DNA of 64,000 nucleotides from Rhizobium phaseoli. GTDB lineage: Bacteria; Pseudomonadota; Alphaproteobacteria; Rhizobiales; Rhizobiaceae. This document shows, piece after piece, positions 51,251 through 58,785 of this stretch (within the stretch, counting starts at the first letter, position 1; each line of letters begins with the position of its first letter). The translations under genes were made by a program, and so were the position numbers. Below the pieces are notes generated by a model. It ran no database searches. It was not told the origin of the DNA and was given only the letters and a program-made list of their open reading frames with translations. Location: NCBI RefSeq assembly GCF_003985125.1, contig NZ_ML133587.1, forward strand, positions 1-64,000, read 5' to 3'.

Positions 51251-52660
51251 ATGCCGGATTATCAGACGATCAAGAAGGAACTCGAAGGCATCGCCGTCGA
51301 GGACAATCCGGCGCTGGTGCGCCAGAAGAGCCGGGACTTCTACTGGTATTCGCCGATCCTGAAGGCGCAGCTCGACAATGTGACGGCCGACCTCGTGGTC
51401 ACGCCGAAGACCGAGGAAGAGGTCATCCGCACGCTGAAGGTGGCCTTCGCCCATGGTGTGCCGGTAACGCCGCGCGGCGCCGGCACCGGCAATTACGGCC
51501 AGGCCATGCCGCTTTCCGGCGGCATCGTCCTGAACCTTGCCGGCATGGACAAGGTCAAGGAAATCCATCCCGGCCGGGTGATCTGCGAACCGGGCATCGT
51601 GATTGCGCAATTAGACAGGCAAACCAAGGCGCATTCCGGCCAGGAGCTGCGCTTCCATCCATCGACGGCGCAGACGGCGACTGTCGGCGGTTTCATCGCC
51701 GGCGGCTCCGGCGGCGTCGGCTCGATCACCTGGGGCGGCCTGCGCGATCTCGGCAATATTCTGCGCCTGCGCGTCGTCACCATGGAAGCCGAACCGCGCG
51801 TGCTCGACCTCACCGGCTGGGACCTGCAGAAGGTCAGCCATGCCTACGGCACCAACGGCATCATCACCGAGATCGAAATGCCGCTGGCGCCCGCCTATGG
51901 CTGGGTCGACGTGCTCGTCGGTTACGACGACTTCATGGCGGCCGTGCGCTTCTCGGATGCGCTGGCCAAATGCAACGGCATCCTCGTGAAGGAGATCGCG
52001 CCGATCGCCGCACCCATTCCGCATGATTATTTCACGCGCCACAAGCCCTATATTCGCAAGGGCCAGTCGGTGGTGGTGCTGATGATCGCGCCGCATTCCA
52101 TGGACGCGTTCCTGGCCTTCGCCGCCGCGCACAAGGGCGAGGTCATCTTCCGCTCCGATACGGTCGAAAGCATGAAGGGCATTCCGCATGCTTATGAGCT
52201 TGCCTGGAACCACACGACGCTGCGTGCCCTGAAGGTTGAACCCAACTTCACCTATCTGCAGGTTCAATATCCGGGGCCGGATCACGTGGCCAAGGTCGCC
52301 AAGATGGTCGAGATCTTCGGGGACGAAGTGCCGGGCCATCTCGAATTCATCAGGTTCGACGGGCAGATCCAGTGCTCCGGTCTGCCGCTGGTGCGCTATA
52401 CCTCGGAGGAACGCCTCGAGGAGATCATCAGGATCCACCAGGACCACGGCTGCCCGATCTTCAATCCGCACCGCTACACGCTCGAGGAAGGTGGCATGAA
52501 ACGCACCGACAAGGTGCAGCTCGCCTTCAAGCACGAGACCGACCCGAGGGGGCTCCTGAACCCCGGCAAGATGATCGCCTGGGAGAACCCGGATTTCGAT
52601 TTCGATGCCGGCAAGAACTATCTCTTCCCAGGACTTGCGAGCGTCATGGAGGCCTCATGA
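51251..52660 (+). CDS. FAD-binding oxidoreductase (PCMH/VAO type, GlcD-like)
   Basis: The 469-residue protein has an FAD-binding PCMH domain (VTPRGAGTGNYGQAMPLSGG, GFIAGGSGGVGSITWGGLRD) and a C-terminal FAD-oxidase C domain (CPIFNPHRYTLEEGGMKRTD, DPRGLLNPGKMI). It oxidises a small organic substrate, often a hydroxy acid, with FAD. It lies 1 bp after the amidohydrolase stop, and its stop overlaps the quinone-reductase-like gene (ATGA), which may supply or remove electrons. No exact substrate can be given. Confidence 0.9.
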   Translation: MPDYQTIKKELEGIAVEDNPALVRQKSRDFYWYSPILKAQLDNVTADLVVTPKTEEEVIRTLKVAFAHGVPVTPRGAGTGNYGQAMPLSGGIVLNLAGMDKVKEIHPGRVICEPGIVIAQLDRQTKAHSGQELRFHPSTAQTATVGGFIAGGSGGVGSITWGGLRDLGNILRLRVVTMEAEPRVLDLTGWDLQKVSHAYGTNGIITEIEMPLAPAYGWVDVLVGYDDFMAAVRFSDALAKCNGILVKEIAPIAAPIPHDYFTRHKPYIRKGQSVVVLMIAPHSMDAFLAFAAAHKGEVIFRSDTVESMKGIPHAYELAWNHTTLRALKVEPNFTYLQVQYPGPDHVAKVAKMVEIFGDEVPGHLEFIRFDGQIQCSGLPLVRYTSEERLEEIIRIHQDHGCPIFNPHRYTLEEGGMKRTDKVQLAFKHETDPRGLLNPGKMIAWENPDFDFDAGKNYLFPGLASVMEAS

Positions 52661-53238
52661 GAGTTCTCGTCCTTCACTCGCATCCGGTCGAGGAAAGCTA
52701 CGGCAAGGCGCTTTACAAACAAACGCTGGAAAGCCTTCGCAAAGCCGGTCACGAGGTGGATGCCTGCGATCTCTATGCCGAGGAATTCGATCCCGTTCTC
52801 TCACGCCACGACCGGCTCGCCTATCACCACTATCCCGGCAATACCGCGCTGGTGAAGCCCTATGTCGATCGGCTGAAACAGGCCGAAGGGCTGGTGCTGG
52901 TGACGCCTGTCTGGAATTTTGGGTTCCCGGCAATCCTCAAAGGCTATTTCGATCGCGTCTGGCTCCCGGGCGTCTCTTTTGAACTTGTCGACGGCAAGGT
53001 GGAATCTAGGCTACGCCATATCACGAAGCTCGCCGCCGTACTGACCTACGGAGCAACCCCATTCCGCGCCTTCGTGGCCGGTAATCCACCGAAGAGGATC
53101 GTCAAGCGCGTGCTGCGAGCGCAGATCAATCCACTGCGGCCGGTCACCTTCCTTGCCCATTACGACATGAACAATTGCACGCCTGAAACGCGGGCCCGGT
53201 TTCTGGAAAAGGTGCAGATGGCGATGGAACGGTTCTGA
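52657..53238 (+). CDS. NAD(P)H-dependent flavin oxidoreductase (NQO1/flavodoxin fold)
   Basis: The 193-residue protein begins MRVLVLHSHPVEESYGKALY and has the Flavodoxin_2 features VTPVWNFGFPAILKGYFDRV and a TYGAT segment. Such enzymes reduce quinones or other acceptors with NAD(P)H. It ends the operon begun at 47188 and is coupled to the FAD oxidase by ATGA. Its role may be in electron transfer for that enzyme. Confidence 0.88.
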   Translation: MRVLVLHSHPVEESYGKALYKQTLESLRKAGHEVDACDLYAEEFDPVLSRHDRLAYHHYPGNTALVKPYVDRLKQAEGLVLVTPVWNFGFPAILKGYFDRVWLPGVSFELVDGKVESRLRHITKLAAVLTYGATPFRAFVAGNPPKRIVKRVLRAQINPLRPVTFLAHYDMNNCTPETRARFLEKVQMAMERF

Positions 53239-53247
53239 AACGCGTCA

Positions 53248-53637
53248 TCACAATATTTTGGCGGCGGTGACCTCGACTTCGACGAGGAATTCCGGCCGGG
53301 TGAACCCGCCGACGATGATCAACGTCGAAACCGGCTTCGGATCGAGCGTATAGCGATCGCGCACCGCCATATAGGCCGGAAAATCTTCACGCTTCGTCAC
53401 GAACCCGGAAATGCGGATGACGTCCGCAAAACTCATCTGCGCATCCGCAAGAATGGCCTTGATCGCTTCGAAACAAAGCTCGGCCTGCGCGCTGATATCT
53501 TCCGGCACCTTCTCGTCTAGACCGATGCCGAGCTGGCCCGAGACGACGAGTAGCGAAGCGCCCGGCGGCACGAGCAGCCCGTGATTGTAATTTCCAAATG
53601 GACGGCGGACGGACGGCGGATTGAAAATCTTCTTCAT
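53248..53637 (-). CDS. RidA-family (YjgF) protein lacking the conserved arginine
   Basis: The 129-residue protein has the RidA fold (LLVVSGQLGIGLDEKVPEDI, VIRISGFVTKREDFPAYMAV). The arginine that binds substrate carboxylates in true RidA (in a PxR[ST] context) is missing: the equivalent segment reads DPKPVSTLIIV. It therefore belongs to a Rid subgroup that is unlikely to deaminate enamines or imines from amino acids, and may hydrolyse carbamoyl-type or other nitrogenous intermediates. It lies downstream of the GntR gene in the same direction, about 115 bp apart. Confidence 0.85.
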   Translation of the reverse strand: MKKIFNPPSVRRPFGNYNHGLLVPPGASLLVVSGQLGIGLDEKVPEDISAQAELCFEAIKAILADAQMSFADVIRISGFVTKREDFPAYMAVRDRYTLDPKPVSTLIIVGGFTRPEFLVEVEVTAAKIL

Positions 53638-53752
53638 CGGGACTTCCTGCTGAAGCGGAACACGACGCATCGTTCCATCTGATTGAATAACAAGGACAGG
53701 AAAGGATGCATAGCGCGGTTTCCCCCAGCTCCTGGGCAACCCCTGTCCGACT

Positions 53753-54466
53753 TCAGGCGCCGTGCTCTTTCCGCTCGGCGGCCGCAAAGACGGCGCTGGC
53801 GTCGCTGACGATTTCCACATGCGCATAGGCCGCGCGCGCGGCCGCCGCGCCATCCGCCCGCATGATCGCCGTCACGATCACGTCATGCTCGTCATAGGAT
53901 TTCGCCAGCCGGCCGGACAGCCGGAACTGCGCGCGGCGAAAAGGTGCAAGCCGAGCCCTGCTCTGCGTTACCAGCTCATAGACGTGTTCGTTGTGCGCAC
54001 CGCGATAGAGCCGGCTGTGAAATTCGGTGTTATAGGCAGCATATTCTTCGTCAGCGCCCTGACGCACGAGCCGGGCCGAGGCGCGATGCTCGATTTCCAA
54101 CAGGCGCCGTTCCTCGATCGTCATCCGCTCGGCGGAAAGCCGCGCGCAAATGCCCTCGAGCTCCGCCATCGCCTCGAACATGGAATGCAGATAGGTTTCC
54201 GTCACATTGGTGACGACGGCGCTACGGTTCGGTTCGCGCTCGACAAGCCCCATCGCTCCGAGTTCCCGGAGCGCCTCGCGTACCGGAGTACGGGACACTT
54301 CGAAACGGGCAGCCAGCGAAATTTCGTCCAGCTTGTCACCCGGCAGCATCTGCCCGGTCACGATCATGTCGGCGATTGCCCGCACCATCTGCTCGACGGT
54401 CGTTCCTGCCCGGATGATCTCCCTGCGCCGGCTCTGCTTCGATGCGTCACTCTGGTCCTTGGTCAT
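53753..54466 (-). CDS. GntR-family regulator, FCD subfamily (biuret/triuret cluster)
   Basis: The 237-residue protein has the winged helix (GQMLPGDKLDEISLAARFEV, SRTPVREALRELGAMGLVER) and an FCD domain with the metal-type residues seen in this subfamily (EFHSRLYRGAHNEHV). It faces the BMP-type importer and biuret hydrolase operon. TGCATACAC elements lie at its own start and twice before the divergent operon, one overlapping the sigma-54 type promoter. It probably represses the operon and itself. Confidence 0.92.
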   Translation of the reverse strand: MTKDQSDASKQSRRREIIRAGTTVEQMVRAIADMIVTGQMLPGDKLDEISLAARFEVSRTPVREALRELGAMGLVEREPNRSAVVTNVTETYLHSMFEAMAELEGICARLSAERMTIEERRLLEIEHRASARLVRQGADEEYAAYNTEFHSRLYRGAHNEHVYELVTQSRARLAPFRRAQFRLSGRLAKSYDEHDVIVTAIMRADGAAAARAAYAHVEIVSDASAVFAAAERKEHGA

Positions 54467-54468
54467 GC

Positions 54469-54477
54469 TGCATACAC
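54469..54477. promoter_or_regulatory. TGCATACAC element at the GntR start
   Basis: TGCATACAC lies 2 bp upstream of the GntR start codon. It shares its sequence with the two elements at 54640-54652 and 54719-54731. It suits autorepression by the GntR protein. Confidence 0.35.
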
Positions 54478-54639
54478 ATGCATTGTCGGCGATGCAAAGT
54501 CAAACGTGGAAACAATTCCTTGTTTTCATTTGAACAATTTAATTCCTCCCCATCTGGAAACAAGGTTCCGTTCTTTAGAATGCAGAACCTTCGCCAACTT
54601 TATAGGCTTTGCATAAATTTTATACTTTAAACCGTTCAA

Positions 54640-54652
54640 ATTGCATACACTT
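54640..54652. promoter_or_regulatory. ATTGCATACACTT element, distal copy (candidate GntR operator)
   Basis: The 13-bp sequence is identical to 54719-54731 and lies 79 bp upstream of it. No -24 element sits at the proper distance before it, so it is not a second sigma-54 promoter. Confidence 0.4.
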
Positions 54653-54708
54653 ACGACACCCATCAGACGGCTTCAAAATTCCTATCGTGAAATCAAATAT
54701 TTAATATT

Positions 54709-54724
54709 TGGCACGTCCATTGCA
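54709..54724 (+). promoter_or_regulatory. Sigma-54 type promoter of the BMP/biuret operon
   Basis: TTGGCACGTCCATTGCAT fits the consensus YTGGCACG-N4-TTGCW fully. GG is at 54710-54711 and GC at 54722-54723, with ten bases between. Transcription would start near 54735, about 43 bp before the binding-protein gene. It implies NtrC-type, nitrogen-limitation control, although no clear NtrC site was found upstream. Confidence 0.8.
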
Positions 54725-54731
54725 TACACTT
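54719..54731. promoter_or_regulatory. ATTGCATACACTT element overlapping the -12 box (candidate GntR operator)
   Basis: This second copy of the 13-bp element covers the -12 box of the sigma-54 type promoter. Binding there would block the polymerase. The same word occurs at 54640-54652. Confidence 0.45.
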
Positions 54732-54777
54732 CCCCGTAACCAATGAACCGGCAGAACCGCCATAAGGGAGCATTCCA

Positions 54778-55905
54778 ATGACCAAACTCCTTTCCATGAA
54801 CCGCCGCAATTTTCTTCAGGCTTCTGCCGCTGCTGCCCTTGTCGGCGCCGCACCCGGCCTCCTCTCCTCGCGCGCCCTTGCCCAGAGCGCCCTTACCGTC
54901 GGCTTCATCTATGTCGGTCCGAAGGACGACTATGGCTACAACCAGGCGCATGCCGAGGGTGCAGCCGCCGTCAAGGCGCTGCCCGGCGTCATCGTCGTTG
55001 AGGAAGAGAACGTGCCGGAGACGGTGGACGTCCAGAAGACGATGGAATCGATGATCAACCTCGATGGCGCGGCTCTGCTTTTCCCGACCTCCTTCGGCTA
55101 TTTCGATCCGCACATGCTGGCGATGGCCGCCAAATATCCCGATACCCAGTTCCGCCATTGCGGCGGCCTCTGGCAGGAGGGCAAGCACCCGGCCAATACC
55201 GGCTCTTATTTCGGTTACATCTTTCAGGGCCAGTATCTGAACGGCATCGCCGCCGGCCATACGACGAAAAGCAAGAAGATCGGCTTCGTCGCCGCCAAGC
55301 CGATCCCGCAGGTGCTGCAGAACATCAATGCCTTCCTGCTCGGTGCACGCACCGTCGATCCGACGATTACCTGCCAGGTGATCTTCACCGGCGAATGGTC
55401 GCTCGCCGTCAAGGAAGCCGAAGCCACCAACGCATTGGTCGATCAAGGCGCCGATGTCATCACCTGCCATGTCGACAGCCCGAAGGTCGTGGTCGAGACG
55501 GCCGCCGGCCGCGGCGCCTTCGTCTGCGGCTATCACGCCAACCAGAGCCCGCTCGCCCCCGAGAAATACCTGACCGGCGCCGAATGGGCCTGGGGCAATG
55601 TCTACAGCGATTTCGTCAAGAAGGCGCAGGCCGGCGAAAAGCTCGGCAACTTCGTGCGCGGCGGCCTGAAGGACGGGTTCGTCAAGATGAGCGCACTCGG
55701 TCCTGGTGTTTCCGACGGTGGCCGCAAGGCTTTCGAGGCCACCCATGCCGAGATGATGAAGGGCGGCTTCTCGGTCTTCAAGGGACCGCTCAAGGACAAC
55801 AAGGGCAGCACGGTCGTGACCGCCGACAAGAGCTACGCCGAAGACGCGATCGAACTCGAAAGCATGAACTACCTGGTCGAGGGTGTTGTCGGGTCCACGG
55901 CGTAA
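54778..55905 (+). CDS. BMP-family ABC transporter substrate-binding protein
   Basis: The 375-residue protein starts with a twin-arginine type signal (NRRNFLQASAAAALVGAAPG) and has the basic-membrane-protein fold (VGFIYVGPKDDYGYNQAHAE, KIGFVAAKPIPQVLQNINAF). The family usually binds purine nucleosides; several members serve ureides or other nitrogen compounds. Its operon encodes biuret and triuret hydrolases, so biuret, triuret or a related ureide is the likely ligand. It is transcribed from the sigma-54 type promoter at 54709. Confidence 0.92.
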   Translation: MTKLLSMNRRNFLQASAAAALVGAAPGLLSSRALAQSALTVGFIYVGPKDDYGYNQAHAEGAAAVKALPGVIVVEEENVPETVDVQKTMESMINLDGAALLFPTSFGYFDPHMLAMAAKYPDTQFRHCGGLWQEGKHPANTGSYFGYIFQGQYLNGIAAGHTTKSKKIGFVAAKPIPQVLQNINAFLLGARTVDPTITCQVIFTGEWSLAVKEAEATNALVDQGADVITCHVDSPKVVVETAAGRGAFVCGYHANQSPLAPEKYLTGAEWAWGNVYSDFVKKAQAGEKLGNFVRGGLKDGFVKMSALGPGVSDGGRKAFEATHAEMMKGGFSVFKGPLKDNKGSTVVTADKSYAEDAIELESMNYLVEGVVGSTA

Positions 55906-55925
55906 ACCGCGAAGGGAGAAGCGCC

Positions 55926-57053
55926 ATGACCGTCCAGGCCAACGATCCCGCAATATCCATCGCCGAAACCCCGGCTTCGCTGCGCCACATCCTCGAATGG
56001 ATCGCGCGAAAAGCCGAACCTCTTCTCATCGGCCTTGCCGCCATCCTGATCGGTCTTGCGCTCTTCTCCCTGTTCATCCTGGCGATCGGCAAATCGCCGG
56101 CAGTGCTTTTTGGGCTCATGTATACCGGCAGCTTCGGCAGCTGGTTTTCGGTGCAGAACAGCTTAAGCCGTGCCGCACCCCTGCTCCTGACGGCACTCTG
56201 CGTCGCCCTGCCCGCCCGCCTCGGCCTCGTCATCATCGGCGGGGAAGGAGCGGTCGTGCTGGGCGGCGTTGCCGCCGCGGCCATGGCCATGCCGCTCGCG
56301 GGTTCGGCGCCGGTCTTGCTGACGCTCATTCTCATGGGAATTGCCGCGATGGCGGTCGGCGGCATCTGGATCGGCCTTGCCGGTTTCCTGCGCCATTACC
56401 GCGGCGTCAACGAGACCATCTCGTCGCTGCTGCTCTCCTATATCGCCATCGCCTTGATGAACCAGTTCGTCGAAGGGCCGCTGCGCGATCCTGCAAGCCT
56501 CAACAAGCCGTCAACCAAACCGCTGCCGGCCGACTACATGCTCGGCAACATCCCCGGCATGGACGTGCATTGGGGCCTTGTCATCGGCGTTGTCGCCTGC
56601 ATTCTCTCCTGGATTCTGATCGAAGTGACGAGCTACGGCTTTGCCGCCCGTATTGCCGGCGGCAATGTGCGCGCGGCACAGATTCAAGGATTGCCCGTGG
56701 GTCGGCTGATCGCCGGCTTCACCGCGATCGCCGGCAGCTTCGCCGGACTTGCCGGCATGATCGAGGTCGCAGCCGTCCAGGGCAGCGCTAATGCTTCGCT
56801 CGCCGCCGGCTACGGCTATACCGGCATCCTCGTCGCCTTCCTTGCACGCCACAATCCGCTGGCGATCATTCCGGTCGCGATCCTGCTCGGCGGCATCGAC
56901 GCCTCGGGCGGCCTGATCCAGCGCCGCATGGGCCTGCCCGATGCCACGGTGCTGGTGCTGCAAGGCATGCTCTTCCTCGTCATCCTCTTCTGCGAGACCT
57001 TCTACGGCCGCTTCAAGATATTCAATCCCGACCTCTGGAAAAGGAGCCTCTGA
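55926..57053 (+). CDS. ABC transporter permease (BMP/nucleoside type), first subunit
   Basis: The 375-residue protein has roughly ten membrane helices and the BPD_transp_2 features GGEGAVVLGGVAAAAMA, YRGVNETISSLLLSYIAIAL and GYGYTGILVAFLARHNPLAI. These match YufP-like permeases of nucleoside/ureide importers. It follows the binding protein by 20 bp, and its stop overlaps the second permease start by one base. Confidence 0.92.
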   Translation: MTVQANDPAISIAETPASLRHILEWIARKAEPLLIGLAAILIGLALFSLFILAIGKSPAVLFGLMYTGSFGSWFSVQNSLSRAAPLLLTALCVALPARLGLVIIGGEGAVVLGGVAAAAMAMPLAGSAPVLLTLILMGIAAMAVGGIWIGLAGFLRHYRGVNETISSLLLSYIAIALMNQFVEGPLRDPASLNKPSTKPLPADYMLGNIPGMDVHWGLVIGVVACILSWILIEVTSYGFAARIAGGNVRAAQIQGLPVGRLIAGFTAIAGSFAGLAGMIEVAAVQGSANASLAAGYGYTGILVAFLARHNPLAIIPVAILLGGIDASGGLIQRRMGLPDATVLVLQGMLFLVILFCETFYGRFKIFNPDLWKRSL

Positions 57054-57979
57054 TGGAAGAGACCGGCATCGGCGCCTGGGGCGTGCCCCTCGCCATCCTT
57101 GCAGGCGCCATCCGCGTGTCCACCCCCTTCATCTTCGTCAGCCTGGGAGAGACGATCACCGAGCGCTCCGGCCGTATCAATCTCGGCCTCGAAGGCACGC
57201 TCGTCTTCGGCGCGATGACGGCCTATGCCGTCGCCGTGATGAGCAATTCCCCCTGGCTTGGCGTGCTTGCGGCCATGGCGACAGGCGCGATCTTCGGCCT
57301 CGTCCATGGCTGGATCTGCAAATGGCCGAAGGTCAACGATATCGCGATCGGCATCGCCATGATGCAGTTCGGCCTGGGGCTCGCCTTCTTTTTCGGCAAG
57401 CCGTTCATTCAGCCGGCAGCGCCGCATCTACCGGCAATTCCACTCGGCTTCTGGTCCAGCCTGCCGCAAATCCAGGCGGCGTTGAACATCAACGTGCTGT
57501 TCCTCCTCGGAGCCGCCCTCGCCTTCGTCCTCTGGTGGGCGTTCAGGAATACCCGCGTCGGTCTCGTCCTGCGCGTCGTCGGCGACAGTACGGATGCAGC
57601 GCGGGCAATGGGCATCGATCCGGATCACGTGCGACTGCTCGCCACCGCCGTCGGCGGTTCGCTGGCGGCGATCGGCGGCGCCTATCTGTCGCTCTATTAT
57701 CCCGGCTCCTGGAACGAGGGCATTTCCTCCGGTCAAGGCCTGATGGCCGTGGCCCTCGTCATCTTCGCCAGATGGAATCCGATCGGCTGCTTCCTTGCCG
57801 CCCTGCTCTTCGGCGGCGCCGGCGCGCTCGGGCCGGCGCTGCAATCGGTCGGCGTGACCGAGGGGTATTATCTCTTCTACGCCGCACCCTACGTGCTGAC
57901 CCTCGTCATCATGATCGCCACCTCCTCGCCCACCCGCTCACTATCGGGTGCGCCGGGCGCGCTGTCGCTGACGAAATGA
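57053..57979 (+). CDS. ABC transporter permease (BMP/nucleoside type), second subunit
   Basis: The 308-residue protein has eight to nine helices, with the signature GETITERSGRINLGLEGTLV, typical of YufQ-like subunits. It forms a heterodimer with the first permease. A short reading frame with a strong ribosome site begins 14 bp after its stop, before the biuret hydrolase gene. Confidence 0.92.
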   Translation: MEETGIGAWGVPLAILAGAIRVSTPFIFVSLGETITERSGRINLGLEGTLVFGAMTAYAVAVMSNSPWLGVLAAMATGAIFGLVHGWICKWPKVNDIAIGIAMMQFGLGLAFFFGKPFIQPAAPHLPAIPLGFWSSLPQIQAALNINVLFLLGAALAFVLWWAFRNTRVGLVLRVVGDSTDAARAMGIDPDHVRLLATAVGGSLAAIGGAYLSLYYPGSWNEGISSGQGLMAVALVIFARWNPIGCFLAALLFGGAGALGPALQSVGVTEGYYLFYAAPYVLTLVIMIATSSPTRSLSGAPGALSLTK

Positions 57980-57993
57980 GAGAGGAGCAGCGC

Positions 57994-58071
57994 ATGTCCG
58001 GCACCGGCGCATCGGACCGATCGGAACAGCCGCACCACCACCGCGACACCTTCAAACTCGCAGGCGATTAG
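57994..58071 (+). CDS. Possible 25-residue protein inside the biuret operon
   Basis: A frame of 25 codons (MSGTGASDRSEQPHHHRDTF then KLAGD) starts at 57994 behind a good ribosome site (GAGAGGAGCA) and ends 12 bp before the biuret hydrolase ATG. The peptide is hydrophilic with three consecutive histidines. It could be a real small protein, a translation-coupling leader, or a leftover of an earlier gene end. No homologue is known to me. Confidence 0.4.
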   Translation: MSGTGASDRSEQPHHHRDTFKLAGD

Positions 58072-58083
58072 GAGACGAAGACG

Positions 58084-58785
58084 ATGGACGCCATGGTCGA
58101 AACCAAAGGACATTATATCGATGCGGACCCCTATGCCTGGCCGTATAACGGCGATCTGAGACCGGAGAACACGGCCCTCATCATCATCGACATGCAGACG
58201 GATTTCTGCGGCAAGGGCGGCTATGTCGATCACATGGGTTATGACCTGTCGCTCGTCCAGGCGCCGATCGAGCCGATCAAACGCGTGCTGGCCGCCATGC
58301 GCGCCAAGGGCTATCACATCATCCACACGCGCGAGGGCCATCGGCCCGACCTTGCCGACCTGCCGGCCAACAAACGCTGGCGCTCGCAGCGGATCGGCGC
58401 CGGGATCGGCGATCCGGGTCCTTGCGGGCGTATCCTGACCCGCGGCGAACCCGGATGGGACATCATCCCCGAACTCTATCCGATCGAAGGCGAAACGATC
58501 ATCGACAAGCCGGGCAAGGGTTCCTTCTGCGCCACCGACCTTGAATTGATCCTCAACCAGAAGCGCATCGCAAACATCATCCTGACCGGCATCACCACCG
58601 ATGTCTGCGTCTCCACCACGATGCGCGAGGCCAATGACCGCGGTTTCGAATGCCTGCTGCTGGAAGATTGCTGCGGCGCGACCGATTACGGCAACCATCT
58701 TGCCGCCATCAAGATGGTGAAGATGCAGGGCGGCGTCTTCGGCTCTGTCTCCAATTCGCAAACGCTTGTGAGCCAGCTGCCATGA
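58084..58785 (+). CDS. biuH: Biuret hydrolase (isochorismatase-like cysteine hydrolase)
   Basis: The 233-residue protein is an isochorismatase-like hydrolase with catalytic triad D36 (IIIDMQTDFC), K142 (IDKPGKGSF) and C175 (GITTDVCVST). Those residue numbers are the same as in the R. leguminosarum biuret hydrolase as I remember it, and its start (MDAMVET...DADPY.WPYNG) also agrees. It converts biuret to allophanate and ammonia. The allophanate is expected to go to the hydrolase at 43242-45053. It lies within the BMP-type importer operon, and its stop overlaps the ATPase start. Confidence 0.95.
   Translation: MDAMVETKGHYIDADPYAWPYNGDLRPENTALIIIDMQTDFCGKGGYVDHMGYDLSLVQAPIEPIKRVLAAMRAKGYHIIHTREGHRPDLADLPANKRWRSQRIGAGIGDPGPCGRILTRGEPGWDIIPELYPIEGETIIDKPGKGSFCATDLELILNQKRIANIILTGITTDVCVSTTMREANDRGFECLLLEDCCGATDYGNHLAAIKMVKMQGGVFGSVSNSQTLVSQLP

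Noticed and set aside
54640..54652. Second sigma-54 promoter at the distal TTGCATACAC word
   Set aside because: The required GG twelve bases upstream of the GC is absent, so it is treated as a repeated regulator site.
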